Part shown: positions 10,515 to 19,405 of the stretch, one piece after another
Layout: each line of letters opens with the position of its first letter
Position numbering within the stretch: position 1 is the first letter of the stretch
Origin: CAVRUF01 sp963716005
GTDB lineage: Bacteria > Actinomycetota > Thermoleophilia > Gaiellales > Gaiellaceae
DNA length: 64,000 nucleotides
NCBI GenBank assembly: GCA_963716005.1
Contig: OY970285.1
Coordinates: 1,364,001-1,428,000 of the forward strand
Direction of reading: 5' to 3'
Notes under the pieces: model-generated
Databases searched by the model: none
What the model was told of the DNA's origin: nothing
The model's input: the letters and a program-made list of their open reading frames with translations, nothing else
Position numbers and translations under genes: made by a program

Positions 10515-11026
10515 CTCGACACCGGCTCGACCTCGAGCGTCTGGAGCACGGCGCGCGCCTCGTCGGCGAGCGCCGGATCCGCATCGGGGCCGAGCAGGAC
10601 ATAGGCGCCGAACTCGCGGCCGCCGTCGACGAACTGGACCGTGCCGCCCGAGCCCTCGAAGCATTCGATGTTGCCCTCCGTGACCGGGAGTTCCTCGGCT
10701 CCGAACTGCGCGGGACGCGGCCCGAGCTCCGAGTCGTCGTTCGGTTTCCACTCGAGAACGATCAGGGACACCGCGTCGTCCTCGGGGCCGTAGTCGCTCA
10801 CCTGGCACTGAGTGTCGCGAATGGCCATCGGCCCGGACGAGACCGCGACCTGCGTGACCGGGTCGGTCGCACCGTCGTCGGCGGCCAGCTCGTGCCATCC
10901 GTCCGGAAGCGCCACCGTCACGCCGTTCGCCCCTGAGCGAGCCTCGGCCGGCGCGGGCGCGGACTGCTTGTCGCCGCTACACCCGGCGAGCGAGAGGAGA
11001 AGCAGGGTCGCGACGAGGACCCGCAT
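10511..11026 (-). CDS. Putative lipoprotein
   Basis: A 171-residue secreted protein with a short charged start, a hydrophobic core and a lipobox (LSLAGCSG), so Cys16 is the likely lipidated residue. The mature part starts with a PUB-like 'VTVALPDGWHEL' strand seen in many small actinobacterial lipoproteins of unknown role. The gene sits 24 bp after yqeY, at the end of the murJ-yqeY chain, and is convergent with the membrane protein gene. Confidence 0.75.
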   Translation of the reverse strand: MRVLVATLLLLSLAGCSGDKQSAPAPAEARSGANGVTVALPDGWHELAADDGATDPVTQVAVSSGPMAIRDTQCQVSDYGPEDDAVSLIVLEWKPNDDSELGPRPAQFGAEELPVTEGNIECFEGSGGTVQFVDGGREFGAYVLLGPDADPALADEARAVLQTLEVEPVSS

Positions 11027-11050
11027 GCCCGCAGGGTACGCCTCGACGAG

Positions 11051-11497
11051 CTAGGCGAGCTTCTCGCGCACGAACGCGCTGACCGTCGACCCGTCCGCGC
11101 GGCCGGCGACCTGCGGCATGACGTCGGCCATCACGCGACCGAGATCCCGCAGCGACGTCGCACCCGTCTCGGCGATCGCGTCGTCGACGATCTGCTCGAG
11201 CTCGTCCTCGGAGATCGGCTCGGGCATGTAGTCCTCGATCACCTCGAGCTCGTCCTCTTCCTGGTCGGCCTGCTCGTCGCGGCCGGCGTCGCGGAAGGCC
11301 TGCGCCGCCTCGACGCGCTTCTTGCGCTCGCGCTGGAGCACCTGGAGCTCCTCGCTCTCGTCGAGCGGGCGCTGCAGCTCCTTCTCGGCCAGGCGAAGCT
11401 CCGACAGGATCAGGCGCAGCGTGTCGCGGCGCGACTCGTCACCGCCCTTGATCGCCTCGGTCAGGTCTTCTTCGAGTTCGCCGATGAGCGACGTCAT
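11051..11497 (-). CDS. GatB/YqeY domain protein
   Basis: A 148-residue, normal-length YqeY-type protein: helical N-terminus (LIGELEEDLTEAIKGGD, LRLILSELRLAEKEL) and a tail domain (YMPEPISEDELEQIV, LGRVMADVMPQVAGRADG) related to the tRNA-binding tail of GatB. It may interact with tRNA or an amidotransferase, but its role is unsettled. The ATG overlaps the HIT gene stop (ATGA). Confidence 0.93.
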   Translation of the reverse strand: MTSLIGELEEDLTEAIKGGDESRRDTLRLILSELRLAEKELQRPLDESEELQVLQRERKKRVEAAQAFRDAGRDEQADQEEDELEVIEDYMPEPISEDELEQIVDDAIAETGATSLRDLGRVMADVMPQVAGRADGSTVSAFVREKLA

Positions 11498-11826
11498 TCG
11501 AATCCTCCGAGATCGGGGCCGCCAAGGACGTGCCAGTGGAGATGGAAGACGGTCTGGCCGCCGCCCGGCCCCACGTTGACGATCACGCGGTAGTCCTCGA
11601 GGCCGGCCTCGCGCGCGGTGTCGGCGACGAACTCGAGCATCGCCTTCGACTCCTCCGCCGGGAACTCGCCGACCTCGCGGAACGTCGGGAGGTGGCGCTC
11701 GGGGATGACGAGCAGGTGGACGTCCGCCTTGGGCGCGATGTCACGGACGGCCACGAAGCCGTCGGCGCTGCGGACGTGATCGCCGTTCGCGACGAGTCCG
11801 CAGAAGAGACAGTCAGGCTGCGACAC
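11494..11826 (-). CDS. HIT family (histidine triad) protein
   Basis: A 110-residue nucleotide-binding hydrolase of the Hint type. Visible: the zinc Cys pair CLFCG, HLLVIPERHL, and the triad HLHWHVLGG. The family cleaves purine phosphoramidates. The GTG at 11826 (VSQPDCLFCG) is chosen because it gives the standard N-terminus; it overlaps the end of mtaB by 14 bp. Confidence 0.92.
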   Translation of the reverse strand: MSQPDCLFCGLVANGDHVRSADGFVAVRDIAPKADVHLLVIPERHLPTFREVGEFPAEESKAMLEFVADTAREAGLEDYRVIVNVGPGGGQTVFHLHWHVLGGPDLGGFE

Positions 11827-13006
11827 CGACGATTCCCTCCTCCACCACCCGCTCGGCGCGGACGCGCACGAGGTCGCCGACTGCGGCATCGACGAGCCAG
11901 GGAGTGTAATCGTCTCCGTAGCCAATTCCTGGTCGGTCGACGAGAACGGTGTCCTCCGTGCCCACGCGCGCGGCCCAGCGGCGGCGGCAGGCGGCCTCTG
12001 AGGCGGCGCGGAGGCGGGCGCCTCGCTCACGCTTCACCTGCGGAGGAACCGCGTCGTTCTCGGCCGTGTCCGTGCCAGGGCGCGGCGAGTACGGAAAGAC
12101 GTGGATCTTTGTGATCCCCGCGGTCTCGACGAGGCGCAGCGTCGCCTCGAACGCGGCCTCATCCTCGGCCGGGAAACCGACGATCGCGTCAGTCGTGAGG
12201 TTGAAGCCGTCCGCGAGGGCGACGCGACGTAGGTACGTCTGCGACGTGTAGCGGCGCTTCATCGCCCGGAGCACGCCGTCGTCGCCCGACTGGAGCGGGA
12301 CGTGCAGGTGGCCGGCGACAGTTGGGGTCTCCCACATCGCGGCGACGAGCTTCTCGGTCACGTGGTTCACCTCGACCGAGGAGAGGCGCAGGCGCGCGAG
12401 GCCCGGCGTCGTTCCGGCGGCTCGGACGAGCCCCGGCAGGTCGAGCCCCGCCTCGCGGTCGCGGTAGCAGCCGAGGTTGATCCCGGTGAGGACGACCTCA
12501 CGGTTTCCCTGCGCGACGCGGCGCTCGATCTCGGCGAGCACGCGCTCGGCGGGGCGCGAACGAGAGGCGCCGCGAACCTGAGGGACGACGCAGAACGCGC
12601 ACGAGAAGCTGCAGCCGTCCTGCACCTTCACGAACGCCCGGATGCGGTCGAGCCCGACGTCGTCGCGCACGCAGCCGACCGCGCCCACGTCGCCGGCGAC
12701 GAACTCGGCGGTGCGCTCGCTCGGCAGCGCGACCACCTGGATCTCCTCGGGAAGTCCCTCCCAGGCGCCGGCGAGGTTCGCGCCGCAGCCGGTGACGTAG
12801 ACCTTGCGGGCGCGCCGGGATGCCTGACGCGCGGCCTGGCGCGACTTCCGCACGGCCTCGTGCGTGACGCAGCAGGCGTTCACGATCGCGACGTCGGTCT
12901 CGCCGCGCGCTTCCACGTGGCCGTCAGCGATCAGCCGCTCGCGGATCGCCTGGACGTCGGTCTGCGAGACCTTGCAGCCGAGGAAGCGCGTGGAGAACGT
13001 CCCCAT
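11813..13006 (-). CDS. mtaB: tRNA (t6A37) methylthiotransferase MtaB
   Basis: A 397-residue methylthiotransferase that turns t6A37 into ms2t6A in tRNAs reading ANN codons. It has the N-terminal UPF0004 domain (FLGCKVSQTD, NACCVTHEA, VYVTGC), with three Cys for one iron-sulfur cluster. The radical-SAM domain follows (QDGCSFSCAFCVVPQVRG, CxxxCxxC), with HVPLQSGDDGVL and DAIVGFPAED, then a short TRAM-like tail. It sits between prmA and the HIT gene in the dnaJ operon, a common order. Confidence 0.94.
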   Translation of the reverse strand: MGTFSTRFLGCKVSQTDVQAIRERLIADGHVEARGETDVAIVNACCVTHEAVRKSRQAARQASRRARKVYVTGCGANLAGAWEGLPEEIQVVALPSERTAEFVAGDVGAVGCVRDDVGLDRIRAFVKVQDGCSFSCAFCVVPQVRGASRSRPAERVLAEIERRVAQGNREVVLTGINLGCYRDREAGLDLPGLVRAAGTTPGLARLRLSSVEVNHVTEKLVAAMWETPTVAGHLHVPLQSGDDGVLRAMKRRYTSQTYLRRVALADGFNLTTDAIVGFPAEDEAAFEATLRLVETAGITKIHVFPYSPRPGTDTAENDAVPPQVKRERGARLRAASEAACRRRWAARVGTEDTVLVDRPGIGYGDDYTPWLVDAAVGDLVRVRAERVVEEGIVGVAA

Positions 13007-13025
13007 GCGCGCGATGGTAACCCCG

Positions 13026-13409
13026 CTATGCCGGTTTCACGATCCGTCGGCGCGCGAACGCGTAGAGGAGCGGCGCCACGGCGAGGAGCGCGAAGCCGAC
13101 GACGAGCCACGGCTTCGGGTCGAGACTGCCGCCGCACGTGACCGTGATGGCACCCGCCTCCTCGGTCGTGCGACAGCCGGGCCCCTCGTGGTTCACGGCG
13201 GCGATCACGAGGCAGATGACGCCCGCGCCGCCGACCATTCCGAGGATCTCCGGCCAGATCCTGCTCTTGCGCGCGACGAGCCAGATGACGAGGACGGCGA
13301 ACGGCAGCAGGAAGAGGCCGATCGAGAAGCCCGTGAGCCACGCGAACATCGTGAGCGCGCCGGCGAAGACCCACGCGGCGAAACGCCACCAGCCCTCGGG
13401 CGGGATCAC
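13026..13409 (-). CDS. Small membrane protein, function unknown
   Basis: A 127-residue protein with three to four hydrophobic segments (FAAWVFAGALTMFAWLTGF, LFLLPFAVLVIWLVA, MVGGAGVICLVIAAV, WLVVGFALLAVAPLLYAF) and a loop with two Cys between the third and fourth. I do not recognise the family. GTG 13409 is chosen because it overlaps the prmA stop (GTGA); GTG 13421 would add four residues. Confidence 0.7.
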   Translation of the reverse strand: MIPPEGWWRFAAWVFAGALTMFAWLTGFSIGLFLLPFAVLVIWLVARKSRIWPEILGMVGGAGVICLVIAAVNHEGPGCRTTEEAGAITVTCGGSLDPKPWLVVGFALLAVAPLLYAFARRRIVKPA

Positions 13410-14146
13410 GTTCGCTCCCACCGATCGGCGGCCCAGCCGTCGGCCTCGCGGCGCTCGACGCTTCGCCAGCCGGGCAGGTCGAGCGGGTCGTGCGGGCGGT
13501 ACCCGGACGCGATCCAGATTCGCGCGCGCACGCGTGAGGCGAGCGTCGTCACCGCGCCGAGCTCGATGTTCGCGACGGCGATGTCCGTCTGCGGCAAGTC
13601 ATCGGTCAAAGCATCGGCCGCGCGGACGTCGATCTCGACACCGTTTCGGTGCGCGTTCTCGCGCGCGATCGCAACCGCGACCTCGTCCGCGTCCAGCGCC
13701 GTCACGGGCGAAATGCCGAGCTTCGCGGCGGCGATCGCGAGGACGCCCGACCCGCAGCCGAGGTCGAGGAGGCTTCCCCGCGGAGCATCCACGAGCAGCT
13801 CCAGGCACAGCCGCGTGGTCGCGTGCGCACCGGTGCCGAACGCCTGGCCGGGGTCGACGACGACCGCGAGCGCGTCCGCGTCGGGCTCAAGCCACGGCGG
13901 CCCGACCCAGAGCGGGCCGATCCGCACGGGCTTGTGGAACTCGCGCCACGCGTCCTCCCAACCGGGCTCGACCGGCTCGCTCGCCGCATCCGGGAAGGCC
14001 GCGCGGAGGCGAGCCTCGCCGCCGGCGTCGGTGTAGGCGGCCAGCTCCAGCGGATCTTCGTCGGACTCCTCGAACCCGCCGGGGCAGAGCTCGACGAAGC
14101 GGGCCCGCGCCTCCTCCCCGCGCTCAACCGCAACGCGGACGGACAC
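13406..14146 (-). CDS. prmA: Ribosomal protein L11 methyltransferase
   Basis: A 246-residue SAM-dependent methyltransferase. Visible: the substrate-domain start VSVRVAVERGEEARARF, the family motif VDPGQAFGTGAHATTRL, LLDLGCGSGVLAIAAAKLG (SAM-binding motif I), ALDADEVAV, and VANIELGAVTTLA in place of the usual VANILAxPL. PrmA methylates L11 of the 50S subunit. The GTG at 14146 gives the normal N-terminus, 17 bp after dnaJ. The dnaJ-prmA pairing is widely conserved. Confidence 0.91.
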   Translation of the reverse strand: MSVRVAVERGEEARARFVELCPGGFEESDEDPLELAAYTDAGGEARLRAAFPDAASEPVEPGWEDAWREFHKPVRIGPLWVGPPWLEPDADALAVVVDPGQAFGTGAHATTRLCLELLVDAPRGSLLDLGCGSGVLAIAAAKLGISPVTALDADEVAVAIARENAHRNGVEIDVRAADALTDDLPQTDIAVANIELGAVTTLASRVRARIWIASGYRPHDPLDLPGWRSVERREADGWAADRWERT

Positions 14147-14163
14147 GCGGCGAAGGGCGTCGG

Positions 14164-15279
14164 TCAGCGGAACGCGGCGCGGAGCTTGTCGAGGAAGCTC
14201 CCGTCGCGCCGGTAGGTGTGCTCGCCGCTTTGCGCCTCGAAGGCGGCGAGGAGACTGCGTTGCTCCTCGGTCAGGTGCCGCGGAACGGAGACGTTGAACA
14301 CGATCCGGTGGTCGCCGCGGCCGAAGCCCTGGAGCACGGGCATCCCCTTGCCGCGCAGCACCTGGACGTCGCCGGGCTGGGAGCCGGGCTTCACCTCGAG
14401 CTCGTGGTCGCCGTCGAGCGTCGGGACGGTGAAGGTGCCGCCGAGCGCGGCCTGGGTCATGGTCAGATCGAGCGCCGAGAGGATGTCGTTGCCGTCGCGC
14501 ACGAGCCGCTCGTCGCGGCGTACGCGCACGAGGACGTAGAGGTCGCCGGACCGTCCGCCGAGCATGCCAGCGTGCCCCTCCCCGGCGAGGCGGATGCGCT
14601 GGCCGTCGTGGATTCCCGGCGGAACCTCGACCTCGACCGTGCGCTCCGTGGTCACGCGGCCGTCGCCCGCGCAGACCTTGCAGGGGTGCGTGATCGTCTG
14701 GCCCGAGCCGCCGCAGGTTCCGCAGGCCTGCGTCCGGATGAACTGGCCGAAGGGTGAATTCGAGACCGCCTGGAGCCGCCCTGACCCTCCGCAAGTCGGG
14801 CACGTCTCGGGCGTCGTCCCCGGCTCGGCGCCGGTGCCGTCGCAGACCTCGCACGGAAGCGACACCGGGTAGGAGACCTCGCGCGTGACCCCCTCGGCCG
14901 CCTCGACGAGCTCGATCTCGGTCTCGACCAGGATGTCGCCGCCGTGCGCCGAGCGCGTCGCGCCCGCGCCGAAGATGTCCTCGCCGAAGAGCGCCGAGAA
15001 GATGTCCCCGAGGCTCGTGAAGTCGAAGGTCGTCGGGCGGAAGCCGCCGCTCCGAAGCCCGTCGTGGCCGAAGCGGTCGTACTGCTGGCGCGTCTCCGGC
15101 TTGGAGAGCACCTCGTACGCCTCGGCGACCTCGCGGAAGCGCTCCTCAGCGTCGGGCTCGTCGGAGACGTCGGGATGAAGCTCGCGGGCGAGACGGCGGA
15201 ACGACTTCTTGATCTCCGCCTGCTCCGCGTTGCGCGAAACGCGCAGCACCTCGTAGTAGTCGCGCTTCACGGACGCCAT
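14164..15279 (-). CDS. dnaJ: Chaperone protein DnaJ
   Basis: A 371-residue DnaJ co-chaperone that stimulates DnaK. The J domain has the HPD motif (ELHPDVSD), followed by a G/F-rich linker. The zinc domain has four CxxCxGxG repeats: CEVCDGTG, CPTCGGSG, CGTCGGSG, CKVCAGDG. C-terminal substrate domains follow. The ATG at 15279 (MASVKRDYYEVL) is the normal start. It lies 168 bp after hrcA, and the gap holds a diverged copy of the intergenic repeat. Confidence 0.96.
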   Translation of the reverse strand: MASVKRDYYEVLRVSRNAEQAEIKKSFRRLARELHPDVSDEPDAEERFREVAEAYEVLSKPETRQQYDRFGHDGLRSGGFRPTTFDFTSLGDIFSALFGEDIFGAGATRSAHGGDILVETEIELVEAAEGVTREVSYPVSLPCEVCDGTGAEPGTTPETCPTCGGSGRLQAVSNSPFGQFIRTQACGTCGGSGQTITHPCKVCAGDGRVTTERTVEVEVPPGIHDGQRIRLAGEGHAGMLGGRSGDLYVLVRVRRDERLVRDGNDILSALDLTMTQAALGGTFTVPTLDGDHELEVKPGSQPGDVQVLRGKGMPVLQGFGRGDHRIVFNVSVPRHLTEEQRSLLAAFEAQSGEHTYRRDGSFLDKLRAAFR

Positions 15280-15344
15280 GGCTCGAAGGGTACTCGGCGG
15301 CTTCGGCGTCGCCTCACGCCAACTCGCGACGGATTCGTGCGCAC

Positions 15345-15381
15345 TTCGGGACGGTCTGCGCAAGACATGCGCGTTTTTCGG
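15345..15381 (+). repeat. Diverged copy (D) of the dispersed intergenic repeat
   Basis: Between dnaJ and hrcA the plus strand reads TTCGGGACGGTCTGCGC, then AAGACATGCGCG and TTTTTCGG. It matches the minus-strand reading of copy C (33594-33649) at about 28 of 36 positions, with a few gaps. It has the opposite orientation to the other three copies. Homology is plausible, not proven. Confidence 0.4.
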
Positions 15382-15447
15382 CGCTAGCGTCTACAGCGGG
15401 GGCAGAGGGCCGAAGGCCCCGGGGGAGGTGTCGCGCGCGAGGGCGCG

Positions 15448-16498
15448 TCAGTCCTCGTAGATGTCCTCGACGAAGAGCGACAGCTCGTGCGCGGCCGAGC
15501 GGACGACCTCGATCGCGTGGGCGTAGTCCATGCGGGTCGGGCCAAGGAGGCTGACCGTGCCGAGGTTGCGGTGACGCAGGCCGTACGGCGCGGCGACGAG
15601 CGAGATCGTGCGCAGGTCGGGATCCTCGAACTCCGAGCCGACGCGGACGAACGGATCCTTCGAGCTGAGGTTCGCGCGCATCAGCTCGAGGAGCTCGGCG
15701 CGCTGCTCCAGCACCTCGAGCAGACGGCGGTAGCCGCGGAGATCCTCCTGGCGGAACTCGTCCAGGAGTCCAGCAGCGCCGCCGACGTAGAGGCTCTGCT
15801 CGCCGGCCTCGACGAGCTCGGTGAACGCCGGTTCGAGCTCGGCGAGGAACTCGCGCTCCGCCTCGGAAAGCTCCGGATCCTCGAAGCGAGCCTTGAGCTG
15901 CCGGGCGCCGAGCTGGAGCCCCGCGACCTGCTCGTTCAGATACACGCGCGCCCACTCGGCGAGGCCGGAGTCGACCGGCTCCGTGAACGCGAAGAGCCGC
16001 TTCGAGATCCCGCCCGTCGACGTGATCACGACCACCATGACGAGCTGCGGCTGGAGCAGGATCACCTCGACGTGGCGGACGCTCGTCGTCTCGAGCGGCG
16101 GCGCCGACACGAGCGCGAGCAGGTGCGTGACCTGCGCGAGCGCATCCGTCGTCGCGCGCAGCGCCTCGTCGACGTGGCTTTGCGCCTCCGGCAGGTTCAG
16201 CCGCAGCCCGGATGCAGGCCTCGGCTCGAGCCGGCCGATGACGCGATCGACGTAGGCGCGGTAGCCGCGTGTCCGTCGGGACGCGCCCGGCGGACGTGTG
16301 CGGATGCGTCAGGAGCCCGTGCTCCTCGAGCACCGCGAGCTCGTTCCTCACGGTGGACGGCGACGCCCCGACGCCGTCGCGCTCGACCAGCGTCTTCGAC
16401 CCGACGGGCGCGCCGGTTGCGACGTAGCCCTCGACGACGCGCGCGAGGATCTCCTCCTGGCGGAGGCTAAGGATCAGGACTCGTTCGGCCTCGTCCAT
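15448..16498 (-). CDS. hrcA: Heat-inducible transcription repressor HrcA (one frame break near 16270)
   Basis: HrcA represses heat-shock genes by binding CIRCE operators. The N-terminal winged helix (RQEEILARVVEGYVATGAPVG, SPSTVRNELAVLEEHGLL, HTSAGRVPTD) runs from ATG 16498. The rest, from about 16262 to the stop (GLRLNLPEAQ, LLQPQLVMVVVITS, GTVSLLGPTRMDY, SLFVEDIYED), lies in another frame. The locus length is one base more than a multiple of three, so one extra base near 16270 explains the break. I saw no clear CIRCE element beside hrcA or dnaJ. Confidence 0.9.
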
Positions 16499-16515
16499 GG
16501 ACGAAGGGTAGTCGC

Positions 16516-17620
16516 TCAGGCCGATTCGACGGCCATGAGCTCGGCCGTGACCGCGCCGCCGAGGAAGCGGCCACGCTCCGTGAGCTGGAGCCCGCCGTCG
16601 CGCCGTTCGGCGAGGCCGAGCGACTCGAGGCGCTCGAGTGCTTCCGGTTCCACGGCGCCTTCGACATCGGCGAAGGGCAGCGGCCGGTCTAGACGGAGCC
16701 CGAGCATCAGGCGCTCCGTGAGCTTCGTCGCCGAGTCGAGCTCCTCCAGCTCACGCGGCGGCGCTTCGCCCTGCCCGAGCGCCGCGACGTAGCGCGCGAG
16801 GCTCGGCGCGTTCCGCCAGCGGTGCGCGCCGACCGTGGACACGGCGCCGATCCCGACGCCCAGGTAGTCGCGGCCGAGCCAGTAGCCCAGGTTGTGCCGC
16901 GCCTCCCGCCCGGGACGGCAGAAGTTCGCCGTCTCGTACCAGCGGTAGCCGGCGCCGACGAGGGCCTCGACGACGCGCTCGAAGTAGCCCTCCATCGCCT
17001 CCGCCTGGCGCGCCGAGCTCCTCACCGTGCGCGTGCGTGAAGCGCGTCCCCGGCTTCGCCTCGAGCTCGTAGTAGGAGATGTGCTCGGGATCGAGCGCGA
17101 GCGCTTCCTCGATGTCGGCTTCGAGCACGGCGGGGGTCTGGCCCGGGATGCCGTAGAGGAGATCGAGGGAGATGTTCTCGAAACCGCCATCTCTCAGAAC
17201 GTGCACCGCCCGGCGGACGTCCTCGGGGTCGCAGCGCCGCTCCAGCACGTCCAGGAGGGACGTGTTGAACGATTGTGCGCCGAGCGACACGCGATTGACA
17301 CGGTTTCGCTTGAGAAGCGCCGCCAGGTCGGGCGTGACCGTCTCGGGGTTCGCCTCGACGGTGACCTCGTCCGCGCCGGGCAGCGCAGCCAGAAGCCGCT
17401 CCAACGCGTCCGGCGCCGTGAACGTCGGCGTGCCGCCGCCCAGGAAGATCGTCTCGAGCCGCGGCGCGAGCACCTCGCGCTCCAGCTCGAGCTCCGAGAG
17501 AAGCGCGGAGACGTACCCGCGGTGCTCCTCCCCGCGCCCGACCACCGTCACGAAATCGCAGTAGCCGCAGCGGTGCACGCAGAACGGCATGTGCACGTAG
17601 AGGTGACGAACGCCGCTCAC
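16516..17620 (-). CDS. hemW: Radical SAM HemW family protein (one frame break near 17020)
   Basis: HemW is a radical-SAM heme chaperone, often misannotated as coproporphyrinogen III oxidase. The N-terminal part has HMPFCVHRCGYCDF (CxxxCxxC plus the extra Cys-Asp-Phe), FLGGGTPT, VTVEANPETV, SLGAQSF and DLLYGIPGQT. The C-terminal part (YRWYETANFCRPGREARHN, YLGVGIGAVST) lies in a second frame. Removing one G in CTCGGCGCG near 17020 restores one frame. GTG 17620 overlaps the lepA stop (GTGA). Confidence 0.88.
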
Positions 17621-19405
17621 TTCGACCGCTCCCCGTTCAGGTCGAGCACCGCGAGGAACGCCTCCTGCGGCACCTCGACGATCCCGACCTGCTTCATGCG
17701 CTTCTTGCCCTTCTTCTGGCGCTCGATCAGCTTCCGCTTGCGCGTGATGTCGCCGCCGTAGCACTTCGCGAGCACGTCCTTGCGCTTCGCCTTGATCGTC
17801 TCGCGCGCGATCACCCGCGACCCGATCGCCGCCTGCACGGGAACGTCGAACATCTGCCGCGGGATCTCCTGGCGCAGCCGGTCGACCAAGGCGCGCCCGC
17901 GCGCGTACGCCCCGTCGCGGTGGACGATGATCGAGAGCGCGTCCACCGTGTCGCCGGCGAGCATGATGTCCACGCGTACGAGCTCGCCCGGCTGGAAGCC
18001 GACCACGTCGTAGTCGAAGCTCGCGTACCCCTTCGTCCGCGACTTCAGCTGGTCGTAGTAGTCGTAGACGATCTCGCCGAGCGGCAGGTCGTAGGCCAGC
18101 ATCACGCGCTCCTCGCTCAGGTACTCCATGTGGTGGAACCGGCCACGGCGCTCGGTGTTCAGCTCCATGACGGCGCCGACGTGCTCCTTCGGGACGATGA
18201 TCGACGCGCGGATGTACGGCTCGGCGACCTCCTCGACCTCGGCCGGGAAGTCGGAGGGTTGTGCACCTCGACCTCCTGCCCCGCCTTCGTCCGCACGCGG
18301 TAGGCGACGTTCGGCGCGGTCACGAGCAGGTCGAGCTCGTACTCGCGCTCGAGTCGCTCGCGCACGATCTCCATGTGGAGGATCCCGAGGAACCCGCAAC
18401 GGAAGCCGAACCCGAGCGCCTGCGACGTCTCCGGCTCGTAGAAGAGCGAGGAGTCGTTCAGCTTCAGCTTCTCGAGCGCGTCGCGAAGCTCCGGGTACTC
18501 GTCCGACTCGGTCGGGAAGAGGCCCGCGAAGACGGTCGGCTTGACCTCCTTGTAGCCGGGCAGCGGCTCGGACGCGGGGCGCTCGTCGCTCGTCAGCGTG
18601 TCGCCCACGCGCAGGCGGCTCACGTCCTTCAGGCCGGTGATGACGTAGCCGACCTCGCCCGCGGAGAGCGTCTTGGTCGCACGGCGGTCCGGCGCGAACG
18701 CGCCGAGCTCCTCGACCTCGAAGGTCGTGCCCTGCGCCATCGCGCGGAGCTTCTCCCGCGGGGAGAACACGCCGTCGATCACGCGCACGAACGCGACGAC
18801 GCCGCGGTACTGGTCGTACGCCGAGTCGAAGACGAGCGCGCGGCCGGGCGCCTCGGATCGCCCTCGGGCGCCGGGATCCGCTCGACGATCGCGTCGAGCA
18901 CGTCCTCCACGCCGATCCCGGTCTTCGCCGAGATGCGCAGGACGTTCGCCGGGTCCTCGCCGACGAGCTCGGCGACCTCCGCGGCGGCGCCGTCGGGATC
19001 GGCCGACGGCAGGTCGATCTTGTTCACGACCGGGACGATCTCGAGGTTGTTCTCAATCGCCAGATAGGCGTTCGCGAGCGTCTGCGCCTGGATCCCCTGC
19101 GCGGCATCGACCAGGAGCAGCGCGCCCTCGCACGCCTGCAGCGCGCGCGAGACCTCGTACGTGAAGTCGACGTGCCCGGGCGTGTCGATCAGGTTCAGCT
19201 GGTGGCCCTTCCACTCGACGCGGACGGCCTGCGCCTTGATCGTGATGCCGCGCTCGCGCTCGAGATCCATCGAGTCGAGCACCTGCTCGCGCATCTCGCG
19301 CTTCGTGAGCGTCGAGGTCAGCTCGAGGATGCGGTCAGCGAGCGTCGACTTGCCGTGGTCGATGTGCGCGACGATGGAGAAGTTGCGGATGCGATCGAGA
19401 CTCAT
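17617..19405 (-). CDS. lepA: Elongation factor 4 (LepA), two frame breaks
   Basis: LepA is a ribosome-bound GTPase that back-translocates or helps assemble ribosomes. GTPase motifs: AHIDHGKST, ERERGITI, DTPGHVDF, VNKIDLP. The middle section (GLFPTESDEYPELRDAL, GFRCGFLGILHMEI) and the LepA-specific C-terminal part (AKCYGGDITRKRKLIERQKKGKKRMK) are conserved. The three pieces lie in three frames that join near 18858 and 18258; the second is repaired by one C in a CC run. ATG 19405 overlaps the murJ stop (ATGA). Confidence 0.92.

Noticed and set aside
15280..15447. CIRCE operator for HrcA
   Set aside because: I looked for TTAGCACTC-N9-GAGTGCTAA-like repeats here and upstream of hrcA and found none.
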